Below are positions 53,738 to 61,913 of a stretch of 64,000 bases of DNA, one piece after another. Each line of letters begins with the position of its first letter. The first letter of the stretch is position 1. The notes under the pieces were generated by a model. That model saw only the letters and a list, made by a program, of their open reading frames with translations, was not told the origin of the DNA and did no database searches. The DNA lies in contig JBJMVQ010000011.1 in assembly GCA_045810625.1 (NCBI GenBank), positions 1 to 64,000 of the forward strand, in the 5' to 3' direction. The stretch is from JACQFZ01 sp045810625 (lineage in GTDB: Bacteria > Pseudomonadota > Gammaproteobacteria > Acidiferrobacterales > Sulfurifustaceae). A program made the translations under genes and the position numbers.

Positions 53738-54175
53738 ATGTCCGCTACGCACGCTTCCGCGCTCACCATCGGCCGACTCGCCCGCGCTGCTGACGTCGGC
53801 ATCGAAACCATCCGTTATTATCAGCGTCGCAAACTGCTGCCGCTGCCGGCGCGCGCCGACAGCGCGTTTCGCAAATACCCCGCCGCGCTCGTCGACCGCA
53901 TTCGCTTCATCAAGCGCGCGCAGGAGCTTGGCTTCACGCTGGAAGAAATCGGCGCGCTGCTGGAGCTCGAAGACGGGAAGAATCGGCGCGCCATCCGCAA
54001 AGTCGCGGCCGCCCGGCTCACGCAGATTCGCACGCGGATCGCCGATCTGACGCGGATGGAGCACACGTTGTCGCACTTGATCGAGCACTGCGAGGCCACG
54101 GGCCAGGCGCAGCCGTGCCCGATCATCGCGACGCTACTCGGGCGATCCGACGGGACCGAATCGGACCGCGGTTGA
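53738..54175 (+). CDS. MerR-family transcriptional regulator
   Basis: A 145-aa MerR regulator. The helix-turn-helix is IGRLARAADVGIETIRYYQRRKLL (11-34), followed by the dimerisation helix. The metal-loop region EHCEATGQAQPCPII has Cys118 and Cys127, matching MerR Cys117 and Cys126. MerR Cys82, however, is replaced in LEDGKNRRAI, so a normal three-coordinate mercury site is absent. No mer or metal-efflux genes are adjacent. The inducer is unknown and it probably controls a target elsewhere. Confidence 0.9.
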   Translation: MSATHASALTIGRLARAADVGIETIRYYQRRKLLPLPARADSAFRKYPAALVDRIRFIKRAQELGFTLEEIGALLELEDGKNRRAIRKVAAARLTQIRTRIADLTRMEHTLSHLIEHCEATGQAQPCPIIATLLGRSDGTESDRG

Positions 54176-54211
54176 AGTCGGACCGGCCCGGGCTTCCCCT
54201 CCCGTCCGACT
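54176..54211. terminator. Possible stem-loop between convergent merR-like gene and msrA
   Basis: AGTCGGAC (54176-54183) pairs with GTCCGACT (54204-54211) around a 20-nt GC-rich loop, in the 48-nt gap of two convergent genes. There is no T-tract. Confidence 0.35.
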
Positions 54212-54223
54212 CAGCCGAACCGC

Positions 54224-54874
54224 TCAGGCGGCGACAACCCCCACGGGGCAGGACACGCCGGTACCGCCGAGACCGCAGTAGCCGCCGGGATTCTTGGCGA
54301 GATATTGCTGGTGGTACTCCTCGGCGTAGTAGAACTCGGGCGCTTCGCGGATCTCGGTCGTAATGGGGCCGAAGCCGGCGGCCGACAGGCGCTTCTGATA
54401 AGCGTCGCGCGATGCGATCGCCGTCTCCTTCTGCGCGTTGCTGTACGTGTAAATGCCCGAGCGATATTGCGTGCCCACGTCGTTGCCTTGGCGCATACCC
54501 TGCGTCGGATCGTGCGATTCCCAAAACACCTTGAGCAGATCGGCGTAGCTCACGCGCTTTGGATCGTAAACCACGAGCACGACTTCGTTGTGACCGGTCA
54601 TACCCGTGCACACTTCCCGATAGGTCGGGTTCGGCGTGTAACCGGCCGCATAACCAACGACCGTGGTGTACACGCCTTCGGTCTCCCAGAATTTCTGTTC
54701 CGCCCCCCAAAAGCAGCCGAGACCGAACATGGCCGTCTCCATACCGGCGGGAAACGGGGGCTTGAGCGGATGACCGTTGACGAAATGGCGGTCGGGAACG
54801 TCCATCTTCTGCTTGCGCCCCGGCAAAGCCTCTTCCGGGTTGGGCATCGCGGTCTTCTTCATGAAGGAAAACAT
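54224..54874 (-). CDS. msrA: Peptide-methionine (S)-S-oxide reductase MsrA
   Basis: A 216-aa MsrA that repairs oxidised methionine. The catalytic Cys54 is in GLGCFWGAEQ, with resolving cysteines Cys200 and Cys209 in GGYCGLGGTGVSCP. That three-Cys arrangement corresponds to E. coli MsrA. GAGAGGCGG lies just before the ATG at 54874, which fixes the start. No export signal is present, so it is cytosolic. Confidence 0.96.
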   Translation of the reverse strand: MFSFMKKTAMPNPEEALPGRKQKMDVPDRHFVNGHPLKPPFPAGMETAMFGLGCFWGAEQKFWETEGVYTTVVGYAAGYTPNPTYREVCTGMTGHNEVVLVVYDPKRVSYADLLKVFWESHDPTQGMRQGNDVGTQYRSGIYTYSNAQKETAIASRDAYQKRLSAAGFGPITTEIREAPEFYYAEEYHQQYLAKNPGGYCGLGGTGVSCPVGVVAA

Positions 54875-55057
54875 TATCCGCCTCTCTTCGTTTGCCTGTG
54901 TGTTTATGATGCACCTTTGTCGCCCGCGAGGACAATTCCTTACGCCGGCCCGCCGGTGATCGCTGCGCAACCAAGCGGGCGGCATCCGGTCTCAAAGGTC
55001 GCGCAAACAGGTGCCCCGGCGCCGACGGCGTCACGGAAAACGGATTTATCATTGTCT

Positions 55058-55140
55058 AACCGCTAAGGACACCAAAAACGCAACGGTCTTTTCTAGTTCT
55101 TTAAAATCTTTTCCTTTGCGTCCTCCGCGTCCTTTGCGGT
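55058..55140. repeat. Inverted repeat of GCGTCCTTT-type units
   Basis: Left arm AACCGCTAAGGACACCAAAAACGCAA (55058-55083) and right arm TTTGCGTCCTCCGCGTCCTTTGCGGT (55115-55140) are imperfect inverted copies. The spacer is AT-rich. It is the third locus of the family seen at 74-224 and 51732-51811. The right arm ends 20 nt before the ATG of the glyoxalase-fold gene, so it would lie in that gene's leader. Confidence 0.72.
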
Positions 55141-55159
55141 GAAAACGAAGGAGACCACC

Positions 55160-55600
55160 ATGGCGGAACTGGCACACATCGTTCTCTATGTGCGGGAGCT
55201 TGAACGCTCGGTCGCATTCTATCGCGACATCGTCGGGCTGCCGGTGATCGGCGAAATCTTCGACGGGCGGGCCGCGATGCTTTCGAGCGGTCGCACGCAT
55301 CACGAGCTGCTCCTGATCCAGGTCGGCGACGCGCCCGGGCCGCTGCGCGGCCGCCGCGTCGGGCTCTACCACATCGGCTGGAAGATCGGCGAGTCGCTCG
55401 ACGAGTTACGCGCGATGAAGGCGCGCCTCGAAAAGACCGGCATCCCGATCGACGGGATGTCCGACCACACGGTCAGCCAGAGTCTGTACATCCACGATCC
55501 CGACGGCAACGAGATCGAGCTGTTCGTCGACGATCCCAGCGTCGACTGGCGGAAATCACAGGCGTGGATGGAGGCGCCGGTGAAACCGCTTCGATTGTAG
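55160..55600 (+). CDS. Glyoxalase/VOC-superfamily protein
   Basis: A 146-aa vicinal-oxygen-chelate protein. Paired beta-alpha-beta modules start with LAHIVLYVRELERSVAFYRDIVGLPVIGE and end with SLYIHDPDGNEIELFVD. Likely metal ligands include His6, His55 or His70 and Glu near 125. Members are dioxygenases, lyases or resistance proteins, and the reaction cannot be chosen here. GAAGGAGACC precedes the ATG. It stands alone, with the repeat in its leader. Confidence 0.88.
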   Translation: MAELAHIVLYVRELERSVAFYRDIVGLPVIGEIFDGRAAMLSSGRTHHELLLIQVGDAPGPLRGRRVGLYHIGWKIGESLDELRAMKARLEKTGIPIDGMSDHTVSQSLYIHDPDGNEIELFVDDPSVDWRKSQAWMEAPVKPLRL

Positions 55601-55742
55601 AACCCGGCGAGAATTTATTGCATCGATCGCCGGCGCGGCGAAAGGTATCTCAAAGCCCCCGCCCCAAACCTCCTCGCTTGCGGGAAGGGAATGCAGCGGA
55701 CGACTTCGTGTCGCATCATCTTGAAGTAGGTTTTAGTCGACC

Positions 55743-56315
55743 TCATTCACGCCGGAGACGGATGTCCACTTCGCGCTCCACGTACCGCCACTCCTCCGTC
55801 TCGCGCAGCCTTCCGACCAACTCGTCGAACGCCGGTGCATAGGCCGGCGCGAATTCGAACCAGGTCAGGAGATCGAACGGCTCGGCCGTTCCGAGATCGC
55901 GGCAATGATGCAAACGGCGGGCGATGGCCGGGAGGTATTCGAGGCCGAGCACGACGTGCTTCGATCGCTCTTCGAAAATCCGGCGGCGCTCGTCCTGCGG
56001 CAGTTGCCACCACGCCTCGCTTTTTCGGATGGGAATGAGCGCGGCGCACGTCGCCTCACGCCGGCCGAGGCCTTCCTGTTTCGCCACTAACCGCTCTTTT
56101 TCAGAGCGCGTCACGTAGCGTTCGTTACTGGTGACACCGCGCAGAACCCAGGCGGTACCTTCGCGAGACGGCGTCTCGCCATCTCGGAGGCTGAGCTTCG
56201 CGGCCGCCGCGAGCGGCGCACCGGCAACGGCACGCACGCAAGTGACAAACCAATCGCCCGTGGCCCCCGCCGCGAACGTATACAACCGTCGGCTCGTGCT
56301 GTCGTTACCCCGCAT
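55743..56315 (-). CDS. Chlorite dismutase family heme protein
   Basis: A 190-aa protein. The C-terminal half, RKSEAWWQLPQDERRRIFEERSKH, then YLPAIARRLHHCRDLG and FDLLTWFEFAPAYAPAFDELV, follows the Cld-family pattern. His136 or His137 is the candidate heme ligand. The length fits the short (lineage 2-like) form rather than the ~240-residue perchlorate-respirer enzymes, and no perchlorate reductase is nearby. True chlorite-degrading activity is therefore uncertain. It is not the coproheme decarboxylase type by context either. Confidence 0.8.
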   Translation of the reverse strand: MRGNDSTSRRLYTFAAGATGDWFVTCVRAVAGAPLAAAAKLSLRDGETPSREGTAWVLRGVTSNERYVTRSEKERLVAKQEGLGRREATCAALIPIRKSEAWWQLPQDERRRIFEERSKHVVLGLEYLPAIARRLHHCRDLGTAEPFDLLTWFEFAPAYAPAFDELVGRLRETEEWRYVEREVDIRLRRE

Positions 56316-56511
56316 CGCCCCGCTCTCATCGATATTCCTGATGCTTGAGTCGCGGAACGGCGCGTCTCCTTACACTCCGCAGACAACCGACGTGATGACA
56401 GATGGGTGCGGCCAACCGGATCGCACAGGCTGGATATTGGAAGGAGCAGCGAGGAAAAGGGAATTCGCACCGGCTTGCCGTTTATGCCGCGACTGACATC
56501 GCGCGTTCGCG

Positions 56512-57087
56512 CTACGCGTCTTCCTTCGTCTCGGTGTTCTCGTGATGCATGTTACAGAACAGCGCGCCCTGCTCGAGCGCATCTTCGAGCGCGACATGCG
56601 TGTGCGGGCGTTCGTCGAACCATCGCTTCGGCAGGTAGCTGCGCGACGTCATGTGAAAGGTCGTCTTGCGCATGCCCATCGCGTAAGAACGTACATCGAG
56701 CGCGTTCTCGCGAAAAGGCCGCTCGCCGGTGAAGCGCACCAGATACCAGTAGATCCACATGAAGTCCCATGATGCCGGCCAACCGAGAAACACCGGCCGA
56801 CCGGGCAGCTCTTGCAGCCAGCGCAGATATTCCGGCATCACTTCTTCGGGCCGCCGCGGATTCTGCCGGCACGCCGCCCACGCCTCGGGAAACCCTTTCC
56901 ACCATTCCATCGTGCGCGTATCCGGCGCCGCTCCCGGCAACGTCTCCAGGTTCGCCGTATAGGTGGCGACGATCGTCTTGTCGGCGCGAAACGCCGCGGA
57001 GCCGAAGCTCAACATCGAATGCGGACCGGGGATCGGGCCGTCCGCTTCGATATCGGTGCTGACGTAAATTTCGTTTTCCTTGGACAT
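56512..57087 (-). CDS. DEDDh-type 3'-5' exonuclease
   Basis: A 191-aa DnaQ-fold nuclease. The acidic residues are Asp12 and Glu14 in STDIEADG, Asp108 in SWDFMWIYWYL, and His164 with Asp169 in HTHVALEDA, completing the DEDDh set. It should degrade DNA or RNA from the 3' end. The ATG at 57087 was preferred over a GTG four codons earlier. It stands alone, and its substrate is unknown. Confidence 0.85.
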   Translation of the reverse strand: MSKENEIYVSTDIEADGPIPGPHSMLSFGSAAFRADKTIVATYTANLETLPGAAPDTRTMEWWKGFPEAWAACRQNPRRPEEVMPEYLRWLQELPGRPVFLGWPASWDFMWIYWYLVRFTGERPFRENALDVRSYAMGMRKTTFHMTSRSYLPKRWFDERPHTHVALEDALEQGALFCNMHHENTETKEDA

Positions 57088-57138
57088 GCGCGTTTGCACG
57101 GGTGACCCTAATCGTTGGATGAATTGTGTAACTGCGCT

Positions 57139-57963
57139 TTAGCTCGCGCGGAGCGGATAAAGTTTTCCGCCGGCGTTCGGGCGTTCGTACTTGTAGAAAT
57201 CGGCGCCCATGACGGAATCCAGTTTGCGCAGACGATCCTCGGGCGCTGGGTGGGTTTTGTACAACAATTGGACGCGATCGTCCGTTTTCGCGACGCTCGC
57301 GATTTTCTGCAACACCGCCGGCAAACCGTACGCCCCGTAGCCGGCGCGCGCCGCGAGCACCACGCCTTGACGATCCGCTTCGAACTCGGCGTCCTGATCC
57401 AGTCGGCGTGCGAACAGCTCAGCGCCGCTGCCGATCAGCCGGCTCATCAACTGATCTTTGTTCTCGTCGAGACGCTTTTCGATCGCCTTGCGTCCCTCCT
57501 CGAGCAGAGTGCCTTTGCGCATCAGCTCGACCTGATGCCGCTCGACCACGTGCGCGATTTCGTGACCGAGCACGCCCGCAAGCTCGCTTTCGTCGCTGAG
57601 GCTCGCATACAGGCCGCGCGTGATCAGCACGAAACCGCCCGGCGCGGCGAACGCGTTGACGTCAGCGGATTCGATCACGCCGAAATGCCACGGCAGCTCC
57701 GGGCGCTCGCTGCCCGCGGCGACCCAGCGGCCGACCGTGTTGACGTAGCGCTGCAATGCATCGTCCTTGACGAGCGGCGCGACGCCGAGAAGATTCGCCG
57801 TCACCGCGCGGCCGACTTTGATCTCGTCGTCGTCGTTCAACACGAACAGCATGCGCTTCGATTCCGGAATTTTTTCACGAAGCTTTTCGCGCAAGCTGTC
57901 GGCGCTTGCCGCTGTCGCAAGCGCCAGTGCGAGGACACCGGCGAAGAATCGAGCGAATCGCAT
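57139..57963 (-). CDS. M48-family zinc metalloprotease
   Basis: A 274-aa exported peptidase. The signal peptide ends near AASA (residue 21). The zinc site is HEIAH (134-138), with Glu195 in EFEADRQG as third ligand. Substrate-side motif AFAAPGGFVLITRGLY precedes it. It is related to BepA/LoiP-type periplasmic M48 enzymes that act in outer-membrane quality control. It follows the SH3 lipoprotein gene by one base, so these are co-translated envelope proteins. Confidence 0.93.
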   Translation of the reverse strand: MRFARFFAGVLALALATAASADSLREKLREKIPESKRMLFVLNDDDEIKVGRAVTANLLGVAPLVKDDALQRYVNTVGRWVAAGSERPELPWHFGVIESADVNAFAAPGGFVLITRGLYASLSDESELAGVLGHEIAHVVERHQVELMRKGTLLEEGRKAIEKRLDENKDQLMSRLIGSGAELFARRLDQDAEFEADRQGVVLAARAGYGAYGLPAVLQKIASVAKTDDRVQLLYKTHPAPEDRLRKLDSVMGADFYKYERPNAGGKLYPLRAS

Positions 57964-57964
57964 A

Positions 57965-58618
57965 TCAGCCCGGCGCCGGAAGGTAAGGAACTTGCCGGCG
58001 TTCGAGCTTGTTGGCGTGTGCATAGTCACCCGCCCGAGCGGCCGACACCGCGTATCCTTCGAGGCGTTGCTCCTCTTCCGGATTCGGCTTCGCTTCACGC
58101 AACTGCTCTTCGCTCAAACCGCGGATACCGGTCGTGGCCACGATGTTGCCGCCGCCCGCGCGACCGGTGGCCATCTTCACGGCCGATTTCATTTCCTCGG
58201 CGCCGGCGGCGCTCGAGCCCGGCGGCTGGCTGCTCACGTGCAGCAACCGTACCCAACCTTGCGCGCCGCCGCTCGTCACGTTGAGCCACCCGCCATTGCG
58301 ATCGACGATCGCGACCGTGGTATTCCTCGGGAGTTTTTTCAACGTCTTCGCGTCGACAAACGGTTTTTCCTTCAGCTCGGTGTCGCGCGTCGTAACGGCG
58401 GGCGTCGGCGCCATCTTAGGTGCGGGCTGGGGTGCGGGCTGGGACGCGGCCGGCGCGGATTTCGTCGCAGTTGCCGCTTCCGCGACCTCGACGCCGGGGG
58501 CGGTCGACGATTTCGGGATCGGCGGGGCGGTCGGCGGCTGCCGATCGGAGCGGCTGCACGCCGCGAGCAGCACGACGAGCACGAGAATGGAACGACGGAG
58601 AGTCCGGTTCGATTTCAT
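57965..58618 (-). CDS. SH3-domain lipoprotein
   Basis: A 217-aa lipoprotein. The signal ends LLAAC with Cys21 lipidated. A Pro/Ala-rich linker (about 27-75) is followed by a bacterial SH3 domain (about 78-130, VDAKTLKKLPRNTTVAIVDRNGGWLNVTSGGAQGWVRLLHV). The tail includes EEEQRLEGYAVSAARAGDYAHANKL. It likely binds cell-wall or protein partners in the envelope. It lies between the CHASE2 and M48 genes in a tight operon. Confidence 0.88.
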   Translation of the reverse strand: MKSNRTLRRSILVLVVLLAACSRSDRQPPTAPPIPKSSTAPGVEVAEAATATKSAPAASQPAPQPAPKMAPTPAVTTRDTELKEKPFVDAKTLKKLPRNTTVAIVDRNGGWLNVTSGGAQGWVRLLHVSSQPPGSSAAGAEEMKSAVKMATGRAGGGNIVATTGIRGLSEEQLREAKPNPEEEQRLEGYAVSAARAGDYAHANKLERRQVPYLPAPG

Positions 58619-58627
58619 CGCGCCATT

Positions 58628-60427
58628 CTACCCCGCCGTTTCGGCCTCGCTGAAATCCAAACCCGCCCGCGCGAGCGTCGCGGGAATTTGCACCTCACTG
58701 CAGCCACGGAAAAAGCCCACGAATGCGTCGGTTGGCGCCAGCGCCCGTTCCGACGGCCGCTGAAGCAGGCTGATCGCCGAAAGAAAAGCGGCCTTACCGT
58801 CCGTGCGCCACCGGCCTTCGGGATCGATCGTGAGACGGGCGGCGTGCAGCGCGAGCTGCGCGCACGCCTGGAGCTTGTGTCGATCGAGCGCCGCCAGGCT
58901 GCGCTCGAGCATGGCGGTCAGATCGCCGAGCGCGGCGCAGGTTCGTGCCGGTGGCACGATCCAGTAGAACAGCACGGTGTCCTGATAAATGCCGCTCAGC
59001 AGCGGCGCACTCGCGAAGAGCCGCGGGGCGGATGCGCCGAAGCGCGTGCGGCCGACCTGCTGCTGCAGAATACGGTTCGCGCGCTGCTGTGCGTGCGCAT
59101 CGTGGCCGCGGTAGCGGCAGGCGAGGAGCAACACATCGCAGTCCCGTCCGGTGTCGAGCGCCGTCGAAAAGAGCGGATGACCGTTGCGTCGCATCGTGAG
59201 CACGCGGTTGTAGATGCGGACGATGAAGAAGTACGCGAGCGCGGCCGTGAACGGTGCGGTCAGGTCGACGAACCACGTCGTGAAATTCACGAACAGATAC
59301 GTGAGCGCGAGAAACCCGGTCTGCATCGTCGTGAATAGCGTGTTGAGCCAAACCTGGTCGACGTTGTATACGAACGCGATAGCGAGCAATACGATCGCGA
59401 CGATCGTAATGAGCATGTAAAAGACCGAGGGCAGCTCGGTCAGATAGTCGCCGTTCTTCAGGTTGTCGATCGCCGTCATCATGATCTCGACCCCCGGATG
59501 ATCCCGCGAGACAGGCGTCGGCTTGATATCGAAGAGCGACGGCGCGGTCGAGCCGATGACGACGATCTTGCCCTTGAATTCGTCGGCCGGCCGGTCGCTG
59601 CGCTCGCGCTGCAAGCTCTGATAGACCGCGGAAAACGGCACGGCGCGATAACTAAGCGGGCGGCCGCGCCAGTTGAGCAGCACATCGGCGCGCTCGGGCG
59701 GCGCTTGTCCGAGCGCCGCCGCGACGTTCGCCGGCAGTGAATAGATGCGCCAGCCGTGCGCGTCGCGGTACACGTGATATGCGCGTGCGATCCCGTCGTC
59801 ATCGGCGTAGAGATTGTTCGTGCCGAGACGCCGGTCGTTCAGCACGTCGAGAAAGTAAGGCACGACCATGGCGACGGTCGACTCCGGCGGCGCTTCGGAT
59901 CCGAGCGGCGCGACACCGGGCAGCCGTGCAAGCTTGAGCTCGCTCAACGAATCGTTCGCCGGATTCAGCCGGATCATCGAAAAATACGTGCGCGACTGGT
60001 GCGCGGCGACGTCACGAAAATAGCGGTCGGCGTCCGGATGATCGACGTCGAGATCGCTGAACGTGATGTCGTACACGATGGCGGCCGGGTCCTGGCGCGC
60101 GATGCTCTCGGTCAACTCGGCGATCACCGAACGCGGCCACGGCCAGCGGCCGTACTCCGGCGCCATGGCCGCGAGGCTCGCCTCGTCGATATCGACCAGC
60201 ACGATATCGGGATCGGGCAGCGGCGTGCGAAACCGGCTCTTCATGATGAGGTCGTACGCCTGGTGTTTCATGCCGCCGGTAAGTCCGCCGGCGATGCCGT
60301 AGAGCGCACCGACGATCACGACCACGGCAAGCCCGAGATAGAAACGGTTACCGAGGCGTTCGGACAGCAGCGCGAGCGGGAGCAGTATCCAGCGCGCGAA
60401 ACGAAGGAGTCCGGAGGTGATTCGCAT
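58628..60427 (-). CDS. CHASE2-domain membrane sensor with degenerate C-terminal domain
   Basis: A 599-aa sensor. TM1 lies at about 28-50. The extracytoplasmic CHASE2 domain (about 55-330) has PDIVLVDIDEASLAAM, RWPWPRSVIAELTE and GKIVVIGSTAPSLFDIKPTPV. Three membrane helices follow (about 340-420). The cytoplasmic C-terminal part (420-599) is where CHASE2 proteins usually carry a nucleotide cyclase or kinase. Here the sequence (VLLLACRYRGHDAHAQQRANRILQ, then YQDTVLFYWIVPPARTCAALG) only weakly recalls a cyclase fold and lacks obvious metal aspartates. It heads the operon with SH3 and M48 genes. Confidence 0.88.
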   Translation of the reverse strand: MRITSGLLRFARWILLPLALLSERLGNRFYLGLAVVVIVGALYGIAGGLTGGMKHQAYDLIMKSRFRTPLPDPDIVLVDIDEASLAAMAPEYGRWPWPRSVIAELTESIARQDPAAIVYDITFSDLDVDHPDADRYFRDVAAHQSRTYFSMIRLNPANDSLSELKLARLPGVAPLGSEAPPESTVAMVVPYFLDVLNDRRLGTNNLYADDDGIARAYHVYRDAHGWRIYSLPANVAAALGQAPPERADVLLNWRGRPLSYRAVPFSAVYQSLQRERSDRPADEFKGKIVVIGSTAPSLFDIKPTPVSRDHPGVEIMMTAIDNLKNGDYLTELPSVFYMLITIVAIVLLAIAFVYNVDQVWLNTLFTTMQTGFLALTYLFVNFTTWFVDLTAPFTAALAYFFIVRIYNRVLTMRRNGHPLFSTALDTGRDCDVLLLACRYRGHDAHAQQRANRILQQQVGRTRFGASAPRLFASAPLLSGIYQDTVLFYWIVPPARTCAALGDLTAMLERSLAALDRHKLQACAQLALHAARLTIDPEGRWRTDGKAAFLSAISLLQRPSERALAPTDAFVGFFRGCSEVQIPATLARAGLDFSEAETAG

Positions 60428-60471
60428 GCGAGCCGCGATGTGAAACGTTCTGCGTTAGGCGTTGATCGCCG

Positions 60472-61287
60472 TTACAACGTAGCTCCCGGCTGCGCCACCG
60501 CGTACTTGCTCAACTCGTTGACGAGGTACTCGTAGGCGGCGTCAACCGAATCCGTGCGGAACATCAGCCCGAGATCCTTGGCGTCGATGTTGCCGTACTT
60601 GACGAGCGCGTCGAAATTGACGACTTCGTCCCAATAGCGCGTACCGAACAGCACGACCGGCAGGTGCTTGCGCACCTTGCCGGTCTGCAGCAGCGTCAGG
60701 ATCTCGAACAACTCATCGAGCGTGCCGAAGCCGCCTGGGAACACGACGATCGCCTTCGCGAGATAGACGAACCAGAACTTGCGCATGAAGAAGTAGTGGA
60801 AGTGGAACGACAGCTCGCGCGTGACATAGCGGTTGTCGAATTCCTCGACCGGAATCGAAATCGTCAGCCCGACGTTGACGCCGCGCGCTTCCGACGCGCC
60901 GCGATTGGCGGCTTCCATGATTCCCGGGCCGCCGCCGGTGCAAACGACGAAACGACGTTCCGCCCCGCTCAACTGCTTCGACCACTCGGTGAGCCGTCGC
61001 GCCAGCTCGCGCGAATCCTCGTAGTACTGCGCCATCTGCAGCCGCATCTCCGCCCGTGCGACATCGCCGCCGTTTCGGCGTGCGGCCTCGAGCTCGGCGC
61101 TCGCTTGTTCACGCGGGAGCGTGCGCGCCGATCCCATAAAGACGATCGTATCGTCGATGCGATAGTGCGCGAACCGGCTGTTCGGTTCCAAATACTCGGC
61201 AAGAATGCGCAGTGCGCGCGCGTCGCGGCTGTTCAGGAATGTTTCGTTACTGTAGGCCTTGATGGAATAACGGCGTCGCTCGGTCAT
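60472..61287 (-). CDS. LOG-family protein (TIGR00730, putative nucleotide phosphoribohydrolase)
   Basis: A 271-aa lysine-decarboxylase-like Rossmann protein. The family motifs PGGFGTLDELFE and GGGPGIMEAANRGA are both present. LOG proteins hydrolyse nucleoside 5'-monophosphates such as cytokinin riboside monophosphates to base plus ribose 5-phosphate; in bacteria they may recycle purine nucleotides. The start is uncertain between 61287 (AGGA about 11 nt ahead) and an ATG at 61299. It ends just before the CHASE2 operon but probably has its own role. Confidence 0.9.
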   Translation of the reverse strand: MTERRRYSIKAYSNETFLNSRDARALRILAEYLEPNSRFAHYRIDDTIVFMGSARTLPREQASAELEAARRNGGDVARAEMRLQMAQYYEDSRELARRLTEWSKQLSGAERRFVVCTGGGPGIMEAANRGASEARGVNVGLTISIPVEEFDNRYVTRELSFHFHYFFMRKFWFVYLAKAIVVFPGGFGTLDELFEILTLLQTGKVRKHLPVVLFGTRYWDEVVNFDALVKYGNIDAKDLGLMFRTDSVDAAYEYLVNELSKYAVAQPGATL

Positions 61288-61366
61288 GAAACGGTCCATC
61301 CTGCTGTGATTGGAGTTTGAATTCCTGTGACGGTCGCGCGCGCCCGGCGCTGCGCGCGTCCCTCAC

Positions 61367-61396
61367 AAAAAAGAAACCCCGCCGCGGCGGGGTTTC
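61367..61396 (-). terminator. Rho-independent terminator of the cold-shock gene
   Basis: GAAACCCCGCCGCGGCGGGGTTTC (61373-61396) is a perfect palindrome, followed on the minus strand by six T residues (61372-61367). It lies about 24 nt after the csp stop. Confidence 0.95.
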
Positions 61397-61419
61397 GAAC
61401 AAATCGGAAGAAATTGGAA

Positions 61420-61623
61420 TCAAACCGGAACAACGTTAGTGGCGGCCGGACCCTTCGGGGTCTGTTGAATCTCGAACGTCACTTGCTGGCCTTCCGCGAG
61501 ACTCTTGAACCCCGTGCCCTTGATGGCGGAGTAATGCACGAACACGTCCTTGCCGCCGTCCTTCGGCGTAATGAAGCCGAAGCCTTTCGCCTCGTTGAAC
61601 CACTTAACAGTACCTGTAATCAC
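61420..61623 (-). CDS. Cold-shock protein (CspA family)
   Basis: A 67-aa cold-shock domain protein. RNP1 is GFGFITP (about 16-22) and RNP2 DVFVHYSAI (about 26-34); TGTVKWFNEAKGFG opens it. It binds single-stranded RNA/DNA and melts RNA structure. The start is GTG at 61623 with GAGGTG ahead. A short inverted repeat CAGTAT/ATACTG (61633-61656) with a T-run sits directly upstream and could fold over the leader. A strong terminator follows. Confidence 0.96.
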   Translation of the reverse strand: MITGTVKWFNEAKGFGFITPKDGGKDVFVHYSAIKGTGFKSLAEGQQVTFEIQQTPKGPAATNVVPV

Positions 61624-61913
61624 AAATCACCTCAGTATAAAAAATAGACCATACTGCAACTCGTTCCTGAAGATTTGCGGGAGTGCCGGACACCGGGAGG
61701 GACTTCCGTAATGGCTACAAGACCTGAGGTGCAGTGCGCACGAGCTTAGCCGAGGTCAGCAGAAAAGGCTACAGCCTCGCCGATCGGGTGACGCATCCGA
61801 ACGATAAGAGAACCTCGACGTTCGTACGCCAATTGATTGCGCGCGTTCGTCCGCTGTAGCGACGCTCGCGCGGGATCGGATACGCTCTCGGTTTCGACAA
61901 AACAATCGTACCT

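Noticed and set aside
57767..59338. A 523-codon plus-strand open frame opposite the M48/SH3/CHASE2 genes
   Set aside because: It is a low-complexity Arg/Ala product, while the minus strand has signal peptides, HEIAH and a CHASE2 domain.
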